NCBI GenBank assembly: GCA_905182985.1
Contig: CAJJDN010000035.1
Coordinates: 340,934 to 404,933 of the forward strand
Origin: Paramecium sonneborni
Lineage: Eukaryota > Ciliophora > Oligohymenophorea > Peniculida > Parameciidae
DNA: 64,000 bases
Direction of reading: 5' to 3'
Shown: one piece after another, positions 22,909 through 35,129 of the stretch
Layout of the letters: every line of letters starts with the position of its first letter
How positions within the stretch are numbered: position 1 is the stretch's first letter
Translations under genes and position numbers: made by a program
Notes under the pieces: model-generated
Database searches by the model: none
Told to the model about the DNA's origin: nothing
What the model saw: only the letters and a program-made list of their open reading frames with translations

Positions 22909-24013
22909 TCATTTTTTCAATGCTTATTCGTTGTCTCTCAAAATTTATAAAGCAGTCTTTAACGAATTCAATTGGCCTTCTCTTTTACTTGCATTGGATC
23001 TGAAATTTGAATCATATAAATCTTTTTAGACTCTTATTGTTTCTAATAATTATTAAGTATTCTCTTAATTTTTAGATAATTATTTGTTTCTTCTTTAAAT
23101 GATTTTCTAATTAATATATAAGATTCATATACCAAATCATTTTATTTGTTTTTTAAAGCACTGGTTGTTTTTTAATTATCTTATTCTAATTTATCTCTAA
23201 CAACAGTTACTTCATTTACTAAAGCATTAAAGTTTTCTTCTACAGATGTTTGATTTGCTTCTCTATTTAATTATCCTTCCTTTATAGATTCAATTATTTG
23301 TTCAATTAATTCAATTGCTCTTTTTGCAGTTGCTTCATCAAATCTATAATTGCAATTTATCTTTTATACTTAGATGAAAATTCTAACAACAATGCTAAAG
23401 GATGTTTATGACCTAATTCTTTTTTAACTTATTTAATCATTTCTTTTTTCTCACTTTCTTCAAGAAAAGATCCTGTATTTGAAAGAACTGCTTTTACTAA
23501 TCTGTCATGTATTTCTTCTAAAGCTGCCAAAATCTTTGAACTTGCTGATTACTTTGTTTCCATAGCTTAAACTTCTTTTTATCTGTTATCTCTTATTTAT
23601 TCTTCTCTTTAATTTATTGTTTCTAATTGCTTTTTTACAGCTACACTTGTAGAGGTTAAAGTAGAAATTGCTTATGTAATTTCACCAACCTTTCTGTTGT
23701 TTGTTTAAACTTCATTTTATATTGATGCCAAATTTGCTTCTAATTGTTCAATACTTTATTCAAAGCTAGCCATTCTTGATGCATGATCTAGATTTGCTGC
23801 ATTTATTTATCCTGTCAAATCATCAACCATTTTTTATAATAATTCAAACACTCTATCCAACTATCCACCAGCCAAACTTAATTCTAACATTTCAACTAAT
23901 TATGAATTATAATCATTTTAGTCTAATTTATTTCTTAATTGTTAAAGAGCAGGACTCTCTGTTGCAACTGCCATTGTTACTATTAGCAACACTATTAGAG
24001 TTTTTGACAACAT
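22909..24013 (-). CDS. Trichocyst matrix protein-like secretory protein
   Basis: The protein has 350 residues with two introns (23107-23132, 23344-23369). A clear signal peptide starts M-L-S-K-T-L-I-V-L-L-I-V-T-M-A-V-A. The remainder is almost all coiled coil with few aromatic residues (L-E-L-S-L-A-G-G-Q-L-D-R-V-F near the front, then A-S-F-E-Q-S-I-E-Q-L-E). This is the layout of Paramecium trichocyst matrix proteins, which are proteolytically cut and crystallise inside the dense-core secretory granule. A second similar gene lies at 30270-31390. The family assignment rests on architecture and length, not on an alignment. Confidence 0.8.
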
Positions 24014-25133
24014 TTTAATCCGTTTTTATATTTATTAATAATAATCATTATTTTGTTCACTTTTATGCAAATTGTTTAGAAGTTTATTTTCTCTTTATTA
24101 TTTACCAACATTTATATATATAAACCTTATTATTCAACTCTAAATCTATCCAAAATGATTCTAAATTCAAAATACTTTATCTATATAGATTTAATGAATA
24201 GAACTTAATCAATTCATTTTTAAAGACTTATTATTTTGATTTAATTTTTCTCATGTCTATTTTTAAAATGACAAAAACCTAAAATTATTAGTTTATTCTC
24301 AATAATACAATTAATTCATTTAAATCTTACTTTTATTTTATTATTTGTTTTATCGTTCAACAACAGATAAATTTATTCTTTCTTAATACAGAAATTTTAT
24401 TTTAACTAGTCTTCATTATTAAAGATTTTACTTTAAATAAATTATATAAAAATCTTAAAATATTCTTTTTAAGGAATAACTTAAGCCCTTTTTTATTTAT
24501 TTTCTTCAGAATTATTATTATTATTTTAATTAACTAAAGATATTTGTATATTTGAGGAGTTTTATTTATAATATTTTTACAGCCAACTTTTTTTTTCGAT
24601 TTTACAAATTAATTTTCATTTTCTTCTATTGATATTTAAATTAATATATTATTAAACATCTATTAATAAAATAATTTCAAATAGTATTAATTCATAAAAA
24701 TCAAAAAAAAAAATCATAATCATTATTTGATGAAATAATTAAATAAAATTTTTAACTAAATCAGATTTTGAATTTTGATTCGATTAATCTAAAAATTAAG
24801 ATGATTAATTTCCATAATCTCATCTATATATTAATTAATTGTCATTTTTTAAATAAGGAAAGAATCTTTAGATAAAAAAGAATTTCTGAGCATGTTGAAT
24901 CATTATTTTTGAAAAATTTAATTTTTTTTTAAATAAATTATCATTTTGAATTAATATTTTGAGAGACAAAATAATCAACTGATAATCTATTTTATAAAAT
25001 TCAAGCATAAATTTTCATAAAATTTGTGATTTTATGTATTTTAGAATCGTTCCTTAAAATTCTAGATAATTTTATAGTGTTATTCAAGAATTTTTCAAGA
25101 ATTTAATAAATAATACAAAAGGCATTACATTTA
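24014..25133. other. Non-coding AT-rich region
   Basis: About 1.1 kb upstream of the trichocyst-type gene (minus) and of the next plus-strand gene. No protein-like frame or known signal was recognised. Confidence 0.5.
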
Positions 25134-25676
25134 ATGGGTTCAAAACCATGTTTTTGTGAATCTCCAAAAAGTTCAATCTAAGAAATTAATATAATAATTC
25201 ATTAGCTTACCTAGATACCTGCTAATGCTCCATAAAAACCAATTCCATTGTAGATGGTGAAATCTCTTAAAGAAGAGGACGATTTTGGATTATTTTTGGT
25301 TATGGAATAATATGAGCGGTTACTCATTAAACATAATAAGAGAATTAAATCTACATCACCTTCTCACTAAATTGAAAATAAGAATTAAGACATTAAAACT
25401 ACATACAACTTGAAAAAACATACAAGAAAAGTTGATCTTAAAAAATCAAAATCACTAACTAACACAAAAATATCGACTTCAAGTAAAAGATCTTCAGTTA
25501 AAAGTATACTGAAAAAGAAATCAGCCCAAAATTAAATATCATATGAATAATAAATATCTGCTCCACAGAGATCAATAAAAAGTGTACATTTTGACTTTGT
25601 ACAGAGTCCTATAAATATTATTTAAAGATAATCACTAACTGCAAAAAAGAAAGTTTATTTAAGGTCCGACTTATGA
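25134..25676 (+). CDS. Unknown basic protein with N-myristoylation signal
   Basis: One intact frame of 180 residues. It begins M-G-S-K-P-C-F-C, a good myristoylation site with two cysteines for palmitoylation. An acidic patch (K-E-E-D-D-F-G-L-F) follows, then a long Lys/Ser/Thr-rich basic region (K-K-S-K-S-L-T-N-T-K-I-S and S-S-K-R-S-S-V-K-S), probably disordered and a likely phosphorylation target. No domain is recognised. It is the fourth predicted MG-start lipid-anchored protein in the window. Confidence 0.7.
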
Positions 25677-26480
25677 AATCTTGGATGAATTTATTCAGTA
25701 CCTTATTAAATATTAAATATGATAAACTAATAAAAATTTATGTTAATTTTTCAAAATAATTTCTTGAAAATAAAAACCCATTAAATAAGGTATCCCAATT
25801 TACATTTAACTAATTAGTTCTATTTAATATATTTTATTTAAATAAATCGAAAATAATTTCTCAGATTAAGAAATTTATACAAATAGTTTTAAATATAACG
25901 CCTAAAATTAATGATATTTAGAGTGATATAATTCCTTCTATATATGAGGCTTAAAGTATAATCTAAAGAGTGTTATGAGACTGAGTTATATTAATAAATG
26001 AAAATAATCTAAAAACATTATTAATTTACTAAATGGTATTTAGGATTCAAAAAGAATTGCTTTTATGAGAACTCATGGTTGAAATTAGTGAATCAAACTA
26101 AATTTAATCAAATAAATAGAGAATAATAATAATGAATTAACTTTGGAAAAATTATAAAGATTTTAAGAAATGTGAATATGGATCTATGAGAACCAGCAAC
26201 AAAATAGATTGAAAGAAATTTTTAATATTGATAAAATTTTAACTAAAGAATGTACCCCTTAATTTCTTTAAGAATAAAAATTTTGATTATCATTTTAATG
26301 GTATGATAAAAAAAATTAGAATTTAAATTTGATTGAAGAAATATTCAATCAATAGTTTGTGAATTACAAAGCTGATTGATAATAAAAGCAGAATAGAAAA
26401 GTGTATTAATTAATGAATTTTATCCTAAAGATGGAAATAATCATGATAGTATATAATTAAATTAATTAATTAATATATCT
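25677..26480. other. Spacer with fragments of coding character
   Basis: Short protein-like stretches are visible on the plus strand around 25850-25980 (P-K-I-N-D-I-Q-S-D-I-I-P) and 26130-26215 (L-W-K-N-Y-K-D-F-K-K-C-E-Y). TGA interrupts them and I found no consistent exon chain. It may be an unresolved gene or decayed copy. Confidence 0.35.
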
Positions 26481-27663
26481 ATGTATAGGTTTAGATAGCT
26501 TTGGAAATTTAGCACACTCTAATTTCATAAAGGAGTTAGTGAATACTAGAATGTTTCTGAAAATGTCGTGTTAAGAGGAGTAACAATTAAAGGTAGATAT
26601 AATGATTTACCAAATTTGCTATTCTTTACAGAAGCATGTGATCCAGTTGAAAATTGGATACCATTTTTTAGTGATCCAAACAATAAAGTAGAATTCAAAA
26701 TATAATACATAGATTTTGGATTACAGAAATGTTCATATTTTAAATCCAAGAAATTTTGGCACATCAGATAAACATTATTCATTTGATGTTCAAGATTTAG
26801 CAAATGATGTTGTCAGATATATGTATTATAACAAAATTTCAATGGCTACATTAAGTGGACATGGATTTGGAGCTAAAGTAGCTTTGGCAGCAGGATGTTA
26901 TCACCCAGAAAGAACAACTGGTGTATTTTGCATAGATTATTCTCCAATGGATTAAAGATATCATGAGGCATTCACAGAATTTAGAGGATATATTGCAAAA
27001 CTTTCATAAATAAATACTAAAGAATTAACAAAATCATAAATTGAATAGTATTTAAAAGATAACATAGAAGTATTCAAATTGAATTACTTAGTGTGTTAAA
27101 TGGAGATCAATTTTTAGTGATAATCTTATTAAATTACCATCTGGTTAATGGGATTGGAAGTTTGCATTAAAATTCTTGCATGAGAATGTTTCATTTAATA
27201 AAGCCGATTCTTTAGCTTTCTGGCCAGTTAAAGCAGGTCTCTTTACAGGCAGAGCACATTTTGCATTTCCTGAATTCTCCAGATGGGTTCATCTTGGAAC
27301 TAATACTTTACCTATGTTGAAGGTATGTCCATAAGTTAGAGGATTTGGTCATGATGTTCATTCTGTTTAAGGAGATAATAATACATTAAATCATTGGATT
27401 TATGAATTTGATAATTAATCTTTTGTTTTTGCAAGCAGATTTACAAAGTAATTTAATCAATTATATTTAGATTTTTATCCATGTATGATGGAGTTCATCT
27501 ATTATTAAAAGATAGAACTGAAGTAGGAAAAGAATTTGTTCCATCAATTATATATTCTAAAAAAGATCCTAATCATGTCTATTCTGATTATTCTCCTGCT
27601 CATTATTATCATAATTGGAGATTCAACAATGTCTATAAAAACTTAGACACACCAAATAAATGA
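26481..27663 (+). CDS. ABHD11-like alpha/beta-hydrolase lacking the catalytic serine
   Basis: The protein has 370 residues with introns 26688-26712, 27070-27091 and 27448-27470. The fold markers follow ABHD11: N-P-R-N-F-G-T-S in place of D-A-R-N-H-G-D-S, S-F-D-V-Q-D-L-A-N-D-V, the nucleophile elbow, then C-I-D-Y-S-P-M, and a late F-G-H-D-V-H near the expected histidine. The elbow reads G-H-G-F-G, so the nucleophilic Ser is replaced by Gly at residue 120 (codon 26863-26865). The oxyanion-side H-G motif is also absent. ABHD11 is a mitochondrial hydrolase; here the N-terminus is basic with R and K (M-Y-R-F-R-Q-L-W-K-F), compatible with mitochondrial import. A non-enzymatic role is inferred. Confidence 0.82.
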
Positions 27664-27755
27664 AAAATAATATCAAACATATTTCATAACATCTATACGA
27701 ATTTTAAAATCAACAAATCTATTGATGCAAATATTAAATATTAACTCATTTTATT

Positions 27756-28216
27756 TCAGCATCCTAATTTATTAACATCTTTTCTTTAATTCTCTTACTT
27801 CATGAAAAGTTCGTTAAATCTTCTTCTCTTTAGCAGAATTTAAAGTCATTAATATAGAAATACTTATAACAAATTTAATCTTTAGAATTCATAAACTTCT
27901 TTTGTTTTTTTTGAACAATTTTATTTTAATTCTTTAATTTTCAATTTTCTAATCAAATTACTTAAAGTAATCCCATGAAAATCCTAACTTTTTGAAATTT
28001 GCTGACTTATCTCTTTTAAATCCAAATCATGAAAATATCCTCCTCTATAATTATTCCAAGAAACTTAGCTTAATTAATAATAAAAGTCTTATATTCAATC
28101 ATAATTTATTTCATGTCGAAGTAGTTTTAAATTTTATGCTTTAACAACATTAAAAAATTAAAAAGCGGATGACTTTTGCAATTTTCAAGACTCTTTAATG
28201 GTTCTTTTTCTTCCAT
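27756..28216 (-). CDS. Unknown small helical protein, 5' end uncertain
   Basis: From ATG 28214-28216 with introns 28045-28064 (20 nt) and 27828-27863 (36 nt) the exons join in frame to 134 residues. The sequence is helical and charged (E-E-K-E-P-L-K-S-L-E-N, then G-G-Y-F-H-D-L-D-L-K-E-I-S-Q-Q, and a basic C-terminus R-R-R-F-N-E-L-F). The frame is open further upstream and other coding-like sequence lies to about 28350, so an additional 5' exon is likely. No family is recognised. It lies tail-to-tail with the ABHD11-like gene, 92 bp away. Confidence 0.5.
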
Positions 28217-28486
28217 TTGCTTAAATATTCAACATAAATTTTTACCATTGCCAAAATTTTTGGATTCTTAGAATTTAATATTTTCTTAAATAATTATGGA
28301 TTGATTAATCAAAATAATTTATTTGAAATTCTTTAGCTATTTAAACATTAAAATTCATATTATTTTTTTATTTTATCTAGCTAGTCCTGTTCAGTCGGTC
28401 TTAAGACTTAAGCTGTTTTTTTCTGTTATCCAACAAATTAATAAAACCAAATTTTTTAGAAATCTTGTATAAAAATATATTAATTA

Positions 28487-29368
28487 ATGGATTCTAGTGA
28501 CTCATAAGAAGATTCATATTAAAGAGTATGAATAATGTATTAGTTAAGGATTCATTACTGGAAATACTCACAGTTGGACAATTCAAAAAATAAAATGAAA
28601 GTGAAAAATTATCGATCGATTTTTCTAATCAAGTGCTGAACTTAGGAATGTTTGCAAAACCAAAATAAACTTACATTTAAAACACAAATCACACAAAAGA
28701 ATTATATATTTCTGTCATTAAAAGTATAACAATATATAAACTTAAGAGATCATAGATCAATTAGTTTATTAAATAAAATCAATATTTTGAGTAAGGATCG
28801 TAGAAATCTATACAGCCCTAAAAGGAAAACAAACTAAATTGAAGATTATTTATTAGAAAAACAAGTTGAAAGAGTCATTAATACAGTAAGAAGAAAAAGT
28901 TGTATGTGCTTATAATGTGGACAACAAAGTGATTTTGAAAAACGTATGAACACTTTTCAAGTAAAAACTTAGCAATAAATAAATACTGAAATACGATTAC
29001 TAAAGTACAATACAAGAAATCAGTTTAAGCAATAATCTTTAATTAGACTACACAAAATAAAATAATTATAAAACTAAAAATATCACTACTCCAGTCTTTC
29101 AGCTTAATTAGATGATTAGATTTAATATAATCAACCTCCTATAAATACCCCAAACATAGTTGATATACAATTGAAATTCAAGAAGAAAATAATAGCTCAA
29201 CCTGTTATATTAAAATAATATTTACCAACAACAAAAAATTATTATGTGAAATAATATCATATTACTTCCAGGATAAGAGCCAATAATACTCCAACATAAA
29301 AAACCTTACCTTCACTTAAAATTTTAACTTAAAGCAGAAGAAATCTATTTGATAATAAATTTTATTGA
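28487..29368 (+). CDS. Unknown basic protein
   Basis: The second frame block (from about 28660) is long and clear: R-D-H-R-S-I-S-L-L-N, then K-R-K-T-N-Q-I-E-D-Y-L-L-E-K, a C-M-C-L-Q-C-G cysteine pair, and a basic tail ending R-R-N-L-F-D-N-K-F-Y. Reaching the ATG at 28487 needs an 18-nt intron (about 28526-28543) and a 45-nt intron (about 28597-28641). These close in frame at 272 residues but are at the edges of the size range. No domain is assigned; a single CxxCxxC does not make a recognised finger. Confidence 0.55.
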
Positions 29369-29419
29369 TTTAATAAATTTATTCAAAAAAAATTTTACTT
29401 ATAAAATTATGATTAATTA

Positions 29420-30254
29420 AACCTAAAGAAAAAATCTATATATTTTTAAATATTAAACAGTCAAAACCATAGGATCAAAATAAAACATATCAAAATAAAG
29501 ATCTAGATAAAGTTTCTGATTTAGTGTGATAGGTTAAAAAACTTTGTTACAATTTTGAAATTCAGAGGAAGATAAAAAATTTACAACTATTTTACTAAAA
29601 ATATTAGGACAATGGATTAAATAGATGGAAGAGAAGAAAAAAAGAATCAAAAAGTAACAAATCTAATTAAGATATTCAGAAAGAATTCGAAATCAATTGT
29701 AAATTATATATAAGGACAAAGTAAAATAATAAAATAGGACAGATTTAATGATATATTATTTTAAAGATTAATCATAATGAATTAAAACTAAAAAAGGAAG
29801 ATAAATTATTAATTTAAATTTGGATGTGGGTTTAAAATGGGGAGAAATATCCAAGCTATTCAAAAAAAACCTGTATATTTTATGAAATTCATTAAGATGG
29901 AGATAATTATGAATAGATTTTATTCTCATATCAAGAAGCTAAATAAAATAAAGCCATAAAATTATGAATTTGATAGTAATATGATGACTAATATACATTT
30001 TCTAATTAAGAATTCACTTAAAGAATGATATTAAGATTAAGAAAAATAAAGAGATTATCATAAAGAAAATTAATGAGTAAATCTATTTACAAGAATAAAA
30101 ATAGAATAAGATTAAATGCATAGAGATGGCGATTAATAAAACTTTCTCATTAATTTCGAGATATAGAAATTTATTTTATAAAAAAAAAATCTTTATTTCC
30201 TTAATATTTTAAAATTAAGTATTTAATTTTGATTTTGAGTTAATTTAGATATGA
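29420..30254 (+). CDS. Unresolved multi-exon gene
   Basis: Several coding blocks share the strand but were not joined with certainty. A block from about 29440 has L-C-Y-N-F-E-I-Q-R-K-I and L-N-R-W-K-R-R-K-K. A block at about 29760-29967 has W-M-W-V-Q-N-G-E-K-Y-P-S-Y and F-Y-E-I-H-Q-D-G-D-N-Y-E. A last block ends with D-F-E-L-I-Q-I at TGA 30252-30254. A 21-nt intron at about 29512-29532 is well supported; the others are unclear. No family was recognised. These could be one or two genes. Confidence 0.4.
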
Positions 30255-30269
30255 AGAGTATTGATATAA

Positions 30270-31390
30270 TCAAACTCCTTTTTTTTACAAAAATTCCTCA
30301 GCTTAAGCTATCTTTTAATGATACAACATTGTTATTTCAATGATAACTTGATTTTCTTCAAGTCTTTTTTGTTTCTCCATCACATATTTTGCCTTTTATT
30401 AATTATAAGCGTCTAAAAGTAGAGAAGTATATGATTACTTTAAGTCTATTGTAAGATTCTTTGAGTATTTCCTAATATTTTTTCACACTAACTAACAACA
30501 TCTTGGGCTAATTCTTTATCATCTTCCAAACTATTTAAAAATTTCATTCTGCTATCATATTCTTATTTTAAGAGCACTTATTCATTTAGTAAATTTCTTC
30601 TATAATCTACAAAATCATTAGCAGAAGTAATTTCTTATTCTTCTAATGTTTAAATATGTTCTTATATTTTAGAAATTAATCCTTGAACCTTTCCGACAAT
30701 TTCTGAAACAACTTAATTTGCTTAATCTTCTTAAGAGACCTCTAAAATGATATTCAAATTTTACCTACTTAAGAAAAAACTTCTTTATGATCTATCATGT
30801 TTGTGTATAGTGATAATTTAGAAGTATATTCTTGTGCTTCTTCCTTTTATAAAAATGCGTTTTATTCTTTAAGTTATAAATCTCCATTTACCCATTCTAA
30901 AACATTTAATGCTTCTCTATAATCTCTTAATGCATCAATGAATAATGAATTAGCTTCACATCTCTATTCAGCTAAATCTTCTAATTTCATATCATTTGAC
31001 TTTCTTCTCTTCTCATTCCAATTCAAGTAATCAGTTGTTTAAGCAATTTTATCATCTACTGCTTCAAAATCCTCTGCATTCTTTTACAATGATTCATTGT
31101 TTTCTTTCATAATTCCAGTAAATGCTGCACAATCATTTAATACACCTTATTCATATTCTTAGAATGCTTTGTCTGCCTATTCTTTAGTTGTGAAGATCTC
31201 ATACTTTTCTATCTAGTTCTTCATTAGCATTTTTCAGGTCTTCCAATAATTACAATACTGCTTAAATTGCATCCCTTGCTGTTCCTAATTCAGTTCCAGT
31301 GCTTATTAAATTTAAAAATTCAGGATTGAATTTATGTTATTACTAACAAATGATACTTGTTATAAAAGCTAATCCTATCAGAAGTCTCAT
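30270..31390 (-). CDS. Trichocyst matrix protein-like secretory protein
   Basis: The protein has 345 residues with introns 30413-30438, 30740-30768 and 31177-31204. The signal peptide M-R-L-L-I-G-L-A-F-I-T-S-I-I-C is followed by continuous coiled coil (A-F-Q-E-Y-E-Q-G-V-L-N-D-C, E-A-V-D-D-K-I-A-Q-T-T-D-Y-L, V-S-E-I-V-G-K-V-Q-G). Architecture and length equal those of the gene at 22909-24013, pointing to a second dense-core granule matrix component. The two proteins share layout rather than obvious residues, so they probably belong to different subfamilies. The call is by architecture. Confidence 0.78.
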
Positions 31391-31821
31391 TTCCGTTTTT
31401 ATTTCTGATTTTATAATATAAATTAATTTAAAGCAACATAATAGATAATATTACTCTATACTTACAAAAGTTGTAGAATTTATAATCATCAAAATTATTA
31501 ACTTATTTCCAAAATAAATATAAATCTCTAAATTAATCCTTAAATTTATATTTTATTATTTCATTCCAAAGAATTATAAAAGAATTATAAAAAAAATACA
31601 ATTCCTTTTTTTCAAATGTTAATATGAAGCTTATTGTTTATATTAAATTATAAATTATATTTTCTATTAAAGTTATTAATTACTCAAACATTATTTATCA
31701 TAATTATGAATTATTATGATTTCTTCTGTTATTAAATACAAATTTTTTTTGCTTTCTTTTTTAATTTACTTCTTTTTTTTAGATTTCAAAACTAAATTTA
31801 TTATTATAATTAAATTAAAGT
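31391..31821. other. Non-coding spacer between divergent genes
   Basis: About 430 bp of AT-rich DNA with poly-T runs between a trichocyst-type gene and the next plus-strand gene. No frame was seen. Confidence 0.5.
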
Positions 31822-32206
31822 ATGGAATCTAAATAAGTCTTACGGAAAGACTATGAAAACTCAAGTTTTTGGGAGCCCAAATATTTTCTTATGGCTATGA
31901 TCTTTTGCTTTTTAATCTATTTTTTTTTGAAGAATAATAACAGAAGAGAGCCTATAAAGGTAAATAATGTCTGATTTTTATTAGGATAGAGTATGGAGAA
32001 AATTTGCTTTTTCATATTAAGAGTTGATGAATACATTTGATAATTCTGAGAAAGAACTTCTTAAGCATACTTTTCATAATACTATTTTTAATACAAAACC
32101 TTCTTTAGTCAGTAAAGATATAAGAAAACCAAGCAAAAAGACTTGTAATGTGTCTTTTGATTTAGATAAAAATATTACTCATATGTTTTAATACAATGGG
32201 TATTGA
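31822..32206 (+). CDS. Small single-pass membrane protein of unknown function
   Basis: The product has 119 residues with one intron (31960-31984). A short acidic/polar N-terminus (K-D-Y-E-N-S-S-F-W-E-P) precedes one strongly hydrophobic segment (Y-F-L-M-A-M-I-F-C-F-L-I-Y-F-F-L), then N-N-N-R-R-E-P, so the C-terminal part is probably cytosolic under the positive-inside rule. The tail is basic and polar (S-K-D-I-R-K-P-S-K-K). No known family. Confidence 0.65.
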
Positions 32207-32731
32207 ATGTAATTATTTTCTTGAGAATTCATTAATTAAATACATGTTAAATATATTCAAATGTCATTTTTCTTAATTTAGACAGATTACTCATTCTTAT
32301 AGATATTTATTTCCAGCAAATTAAAGCTAATCACTTGAAATAATAATAATTTATTATATCATTATAAATGAAACTACGAAATCCATAATTTTTTTTTTTT
32401 TCATATTTATTAATAAATCAGTCTATGAAATTGATTTCACTAAATTTAAATTCTTAAATTTTATTAATCTTCTATAATTTTAAAAGAAATTAATAATGAT
32501 TCATTGATAAAAAACTAAATAAATTTGATAATGCCTATTATGAAGTAATATAATAGAAATTCTAAAAAATATGGACACATAATCCACATTATAGTTAATT
32601 TTAAATAACACAAGGACGTTATTTCAATTAATAGAAATGCGATATTTTACAATTTCGATAATACTATAAAAAATAGAGTGAGAATGATTATTTTTTTATT
32701 AACAAAATTACAATAATAATAAAGTAATATT
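32207..32731. other. Non-coding AT-rich spacer
   Basis: About 500 bp without a protein-like frame precede the histidine-kinase-like gene. Confidence 0.5.
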
Positions 32732-35113
32732 ATGTTTGATAAGTAATCTAGAGTAAGAGAATATTTACACTTGATCTTAAATATAGCAATTTCCTGTCTT
32801 TTTGCAGCATTAGAGCAGCTTTTATGTAATATTTAAAGTTCAATAATTTGGGATTTGGTATTTATTCCTAGCGGTATCATATTTTCATTAATATACATAA
32901 CTCGCCATTTTCGTTGGAATAAAGGTATTGCAACTTGATAAAAATAGGTGATTTGTCTCCTTTTTTTTTTTGGGCACTCATTGTCAAGAGGATTTTTCTT
33001 TAAGGAATTAATTAAGAAGAATTTGTCTACTTTTTATTTGGATTATTAAATGGAATTTATGCAAACAAATTAAATGTCAAAGATTCAAAAAAGTATTATA
33101 GGAAATTTAAAACAATTTTATAGGTATTTGTGATATTTTGTTTGATAATTGTTAATTTTATTAGAGAAACTAGAGAATAAAATAGTACTTTGATAGCAAT
33201 ATTGATTATTATATCAATTATTTTAGGTATAAAGGATAACATAGATTTATAAAATAAAACTAAAAAGTAAGAAGAATATTAAACAGATTTGAAGCACAAC
33301 TAATTTGAGCTTAAAAAAACTTAAACCTAAATAATTTAAATATAATAATAACAATAACAATAATAATAATAATTTCAATAAAAATCGAACTGGGAATAAT
33401 ATTAATAGCAGACTGATGAATGGATTTGCAAGATAGATGTCAATAAATAATCTTTAGCAGAAAGTTTAAATTTAAGTGAATAAAATTATGCGATGAGAAA
33501 ATCTTTAGGTGATTATAAAATATCCATTACATAATTATTTCAAAATTTGATAATAACTAGTTAATCTACTAATTTATAATAATCAATTAATTTATGGTCA
33601 GAAATAGTTGAAACTAATTCATTATTAAGTTGGTTAGAAAAAAACTTATTTTCTGAAAGTTCAGCTGTTAAATTAGAATAAGCACGGTAAAAGTAATATA
33701 AATGTGGTATTGATGGAATTTAAGGAATTTAAGAGGAATAAATATCAATTTTTTCTCCTTAGAATGAAGGCAAATAAACATTTAATAAAGATCAAGTTTG
33801 TGAATTATCAGCACTATCAGGTATTTAATAGCATGGAGATATGTAGGGTTCAAATTCTATTTTATCAAATAAAACTACTTTAGGCTGTTATTTTATTACG
33901 AATTAAGTAAGACTTGAAATGAGTGTATCAATATATCTTATGGAGGATGAATTTGATATAAAAAAAAATATATTAGTTTTGATAATTAGAAACATAGATA
34001 AAGAATCAAAAAAGTTGAAAATACTTTTAGAAAAAAGTGAATAAGAGAAAGTTGTATTTTTTAAATATATACAAAGAGTAGCTGGGGATGTTGGTCAATT
34101 ATTATAGTAAATTGTGCAAATAAAAATATAATTAGATTAACGTTAAAAGTAATATATCATAATAAATTAAAAGAGAATTTGAAAAGTTTAAGTAAAGTAA
34201 TTTTATTTCATTATCATTTTGCGATGGTGATGCATTTATTAAATCTGAAGGAGAAATGAAATAATCTCAACATTTAAGTGTACCTATGTAATCAATTGTT
34301 CAAAATCCAATGTTAAGAGTGACTTCATCTTTAACATAGAATCCTGATAATTAGGAGGAATAATTATAGAAATTATACACTATTTCATAATCTAGTGAAT
34401 TTATCAAATAAATAGATAAATGTTATTATAATTTATTTTTGATAGAATAAAATAATTTCAATTTATTTGAATTATTTTCATTTAGTGAATATAAAGCAAA
34501 TAGATTTAATTTTATTAAGAGTATAAACACAGTGAAAGATTTATTTAAGTTTGATAGTTATATTTAGAAATACAATATTACAATTACTTATGAAATGCAT
34601 TTGTAGAATGAAAGTGAAATGGAATTAATGACAGATAAAAGGAGAGTAAAATAGCTATTAATAAATTTAATAAAGAATTCTATTTAATGCTTTGATTATA
34701 ATTTATAGGAAGGCCAGCCTGAAAAATTGACAGGAATTTCTACTGAATAAAAATAAGAGATGAAGTTTTAAGATTAAAAAGTTTAAAATAGTATCATAAT
34801 AAAGACTTAAGCAGATTAAGATAAGATAAATGTGGAGATAATTGATAATGGTGGTGGAATTAAAAAAGAAATGATTAAAAATAGAGTTTAAGATTGTAAA
34901 TTAGGGTTGTAAGCTTGTAAAAAGATTTTAAGGAATCTTTCATATGATCCTCAGAAACCCTTAGAGATATTTAATTATATGAAAACTAAAGATGGAATAA
35001 AAGGTACTGTTATATAATTTACTTTATCTAAATAATTTATGCCTACTTATTGGAATGATGAAAATTTATTCTCTGATACATTGACAATAATCAACAAAGT
35101 TGAATTAAATTGA
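32732..35113 (+). CDS. Membrane histidine-kinase-like protein without a recognisable phospho-His
   Basis: The protein has 777 residues with introns 32925-32947 and 34149-34173. Several transmembrane segments occupy the first 200 residues (L-H-L-I-L-N-I-A-I-S, then D-L-V-F-I-P-S-G-I-I-F and I-L-I-I-I-S-I-I-L-G). A glutamine-rich linker built from TAA/CAA repeats and a PAS-sized region follow. The C-terminus has HATPase_c boxes: N-box R-V-K-Q-L-L-I-N-L-I-K-N-S, G1 box I-I-D-N-G-G-G-I, and G-T-V-I-Q-F-T-L. Where the H-box should be (about 34050-34113) the sequence reads R-V-A-G-D-V-G-Q-L-L-Q-Q, with no His. Signalling by autophosphorylation at the usual site therefore looks impossible. No receiver domain is attached. 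Confidence 0.82.
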
Positions 35114-35129
35114 TATTATAAATAATTAT

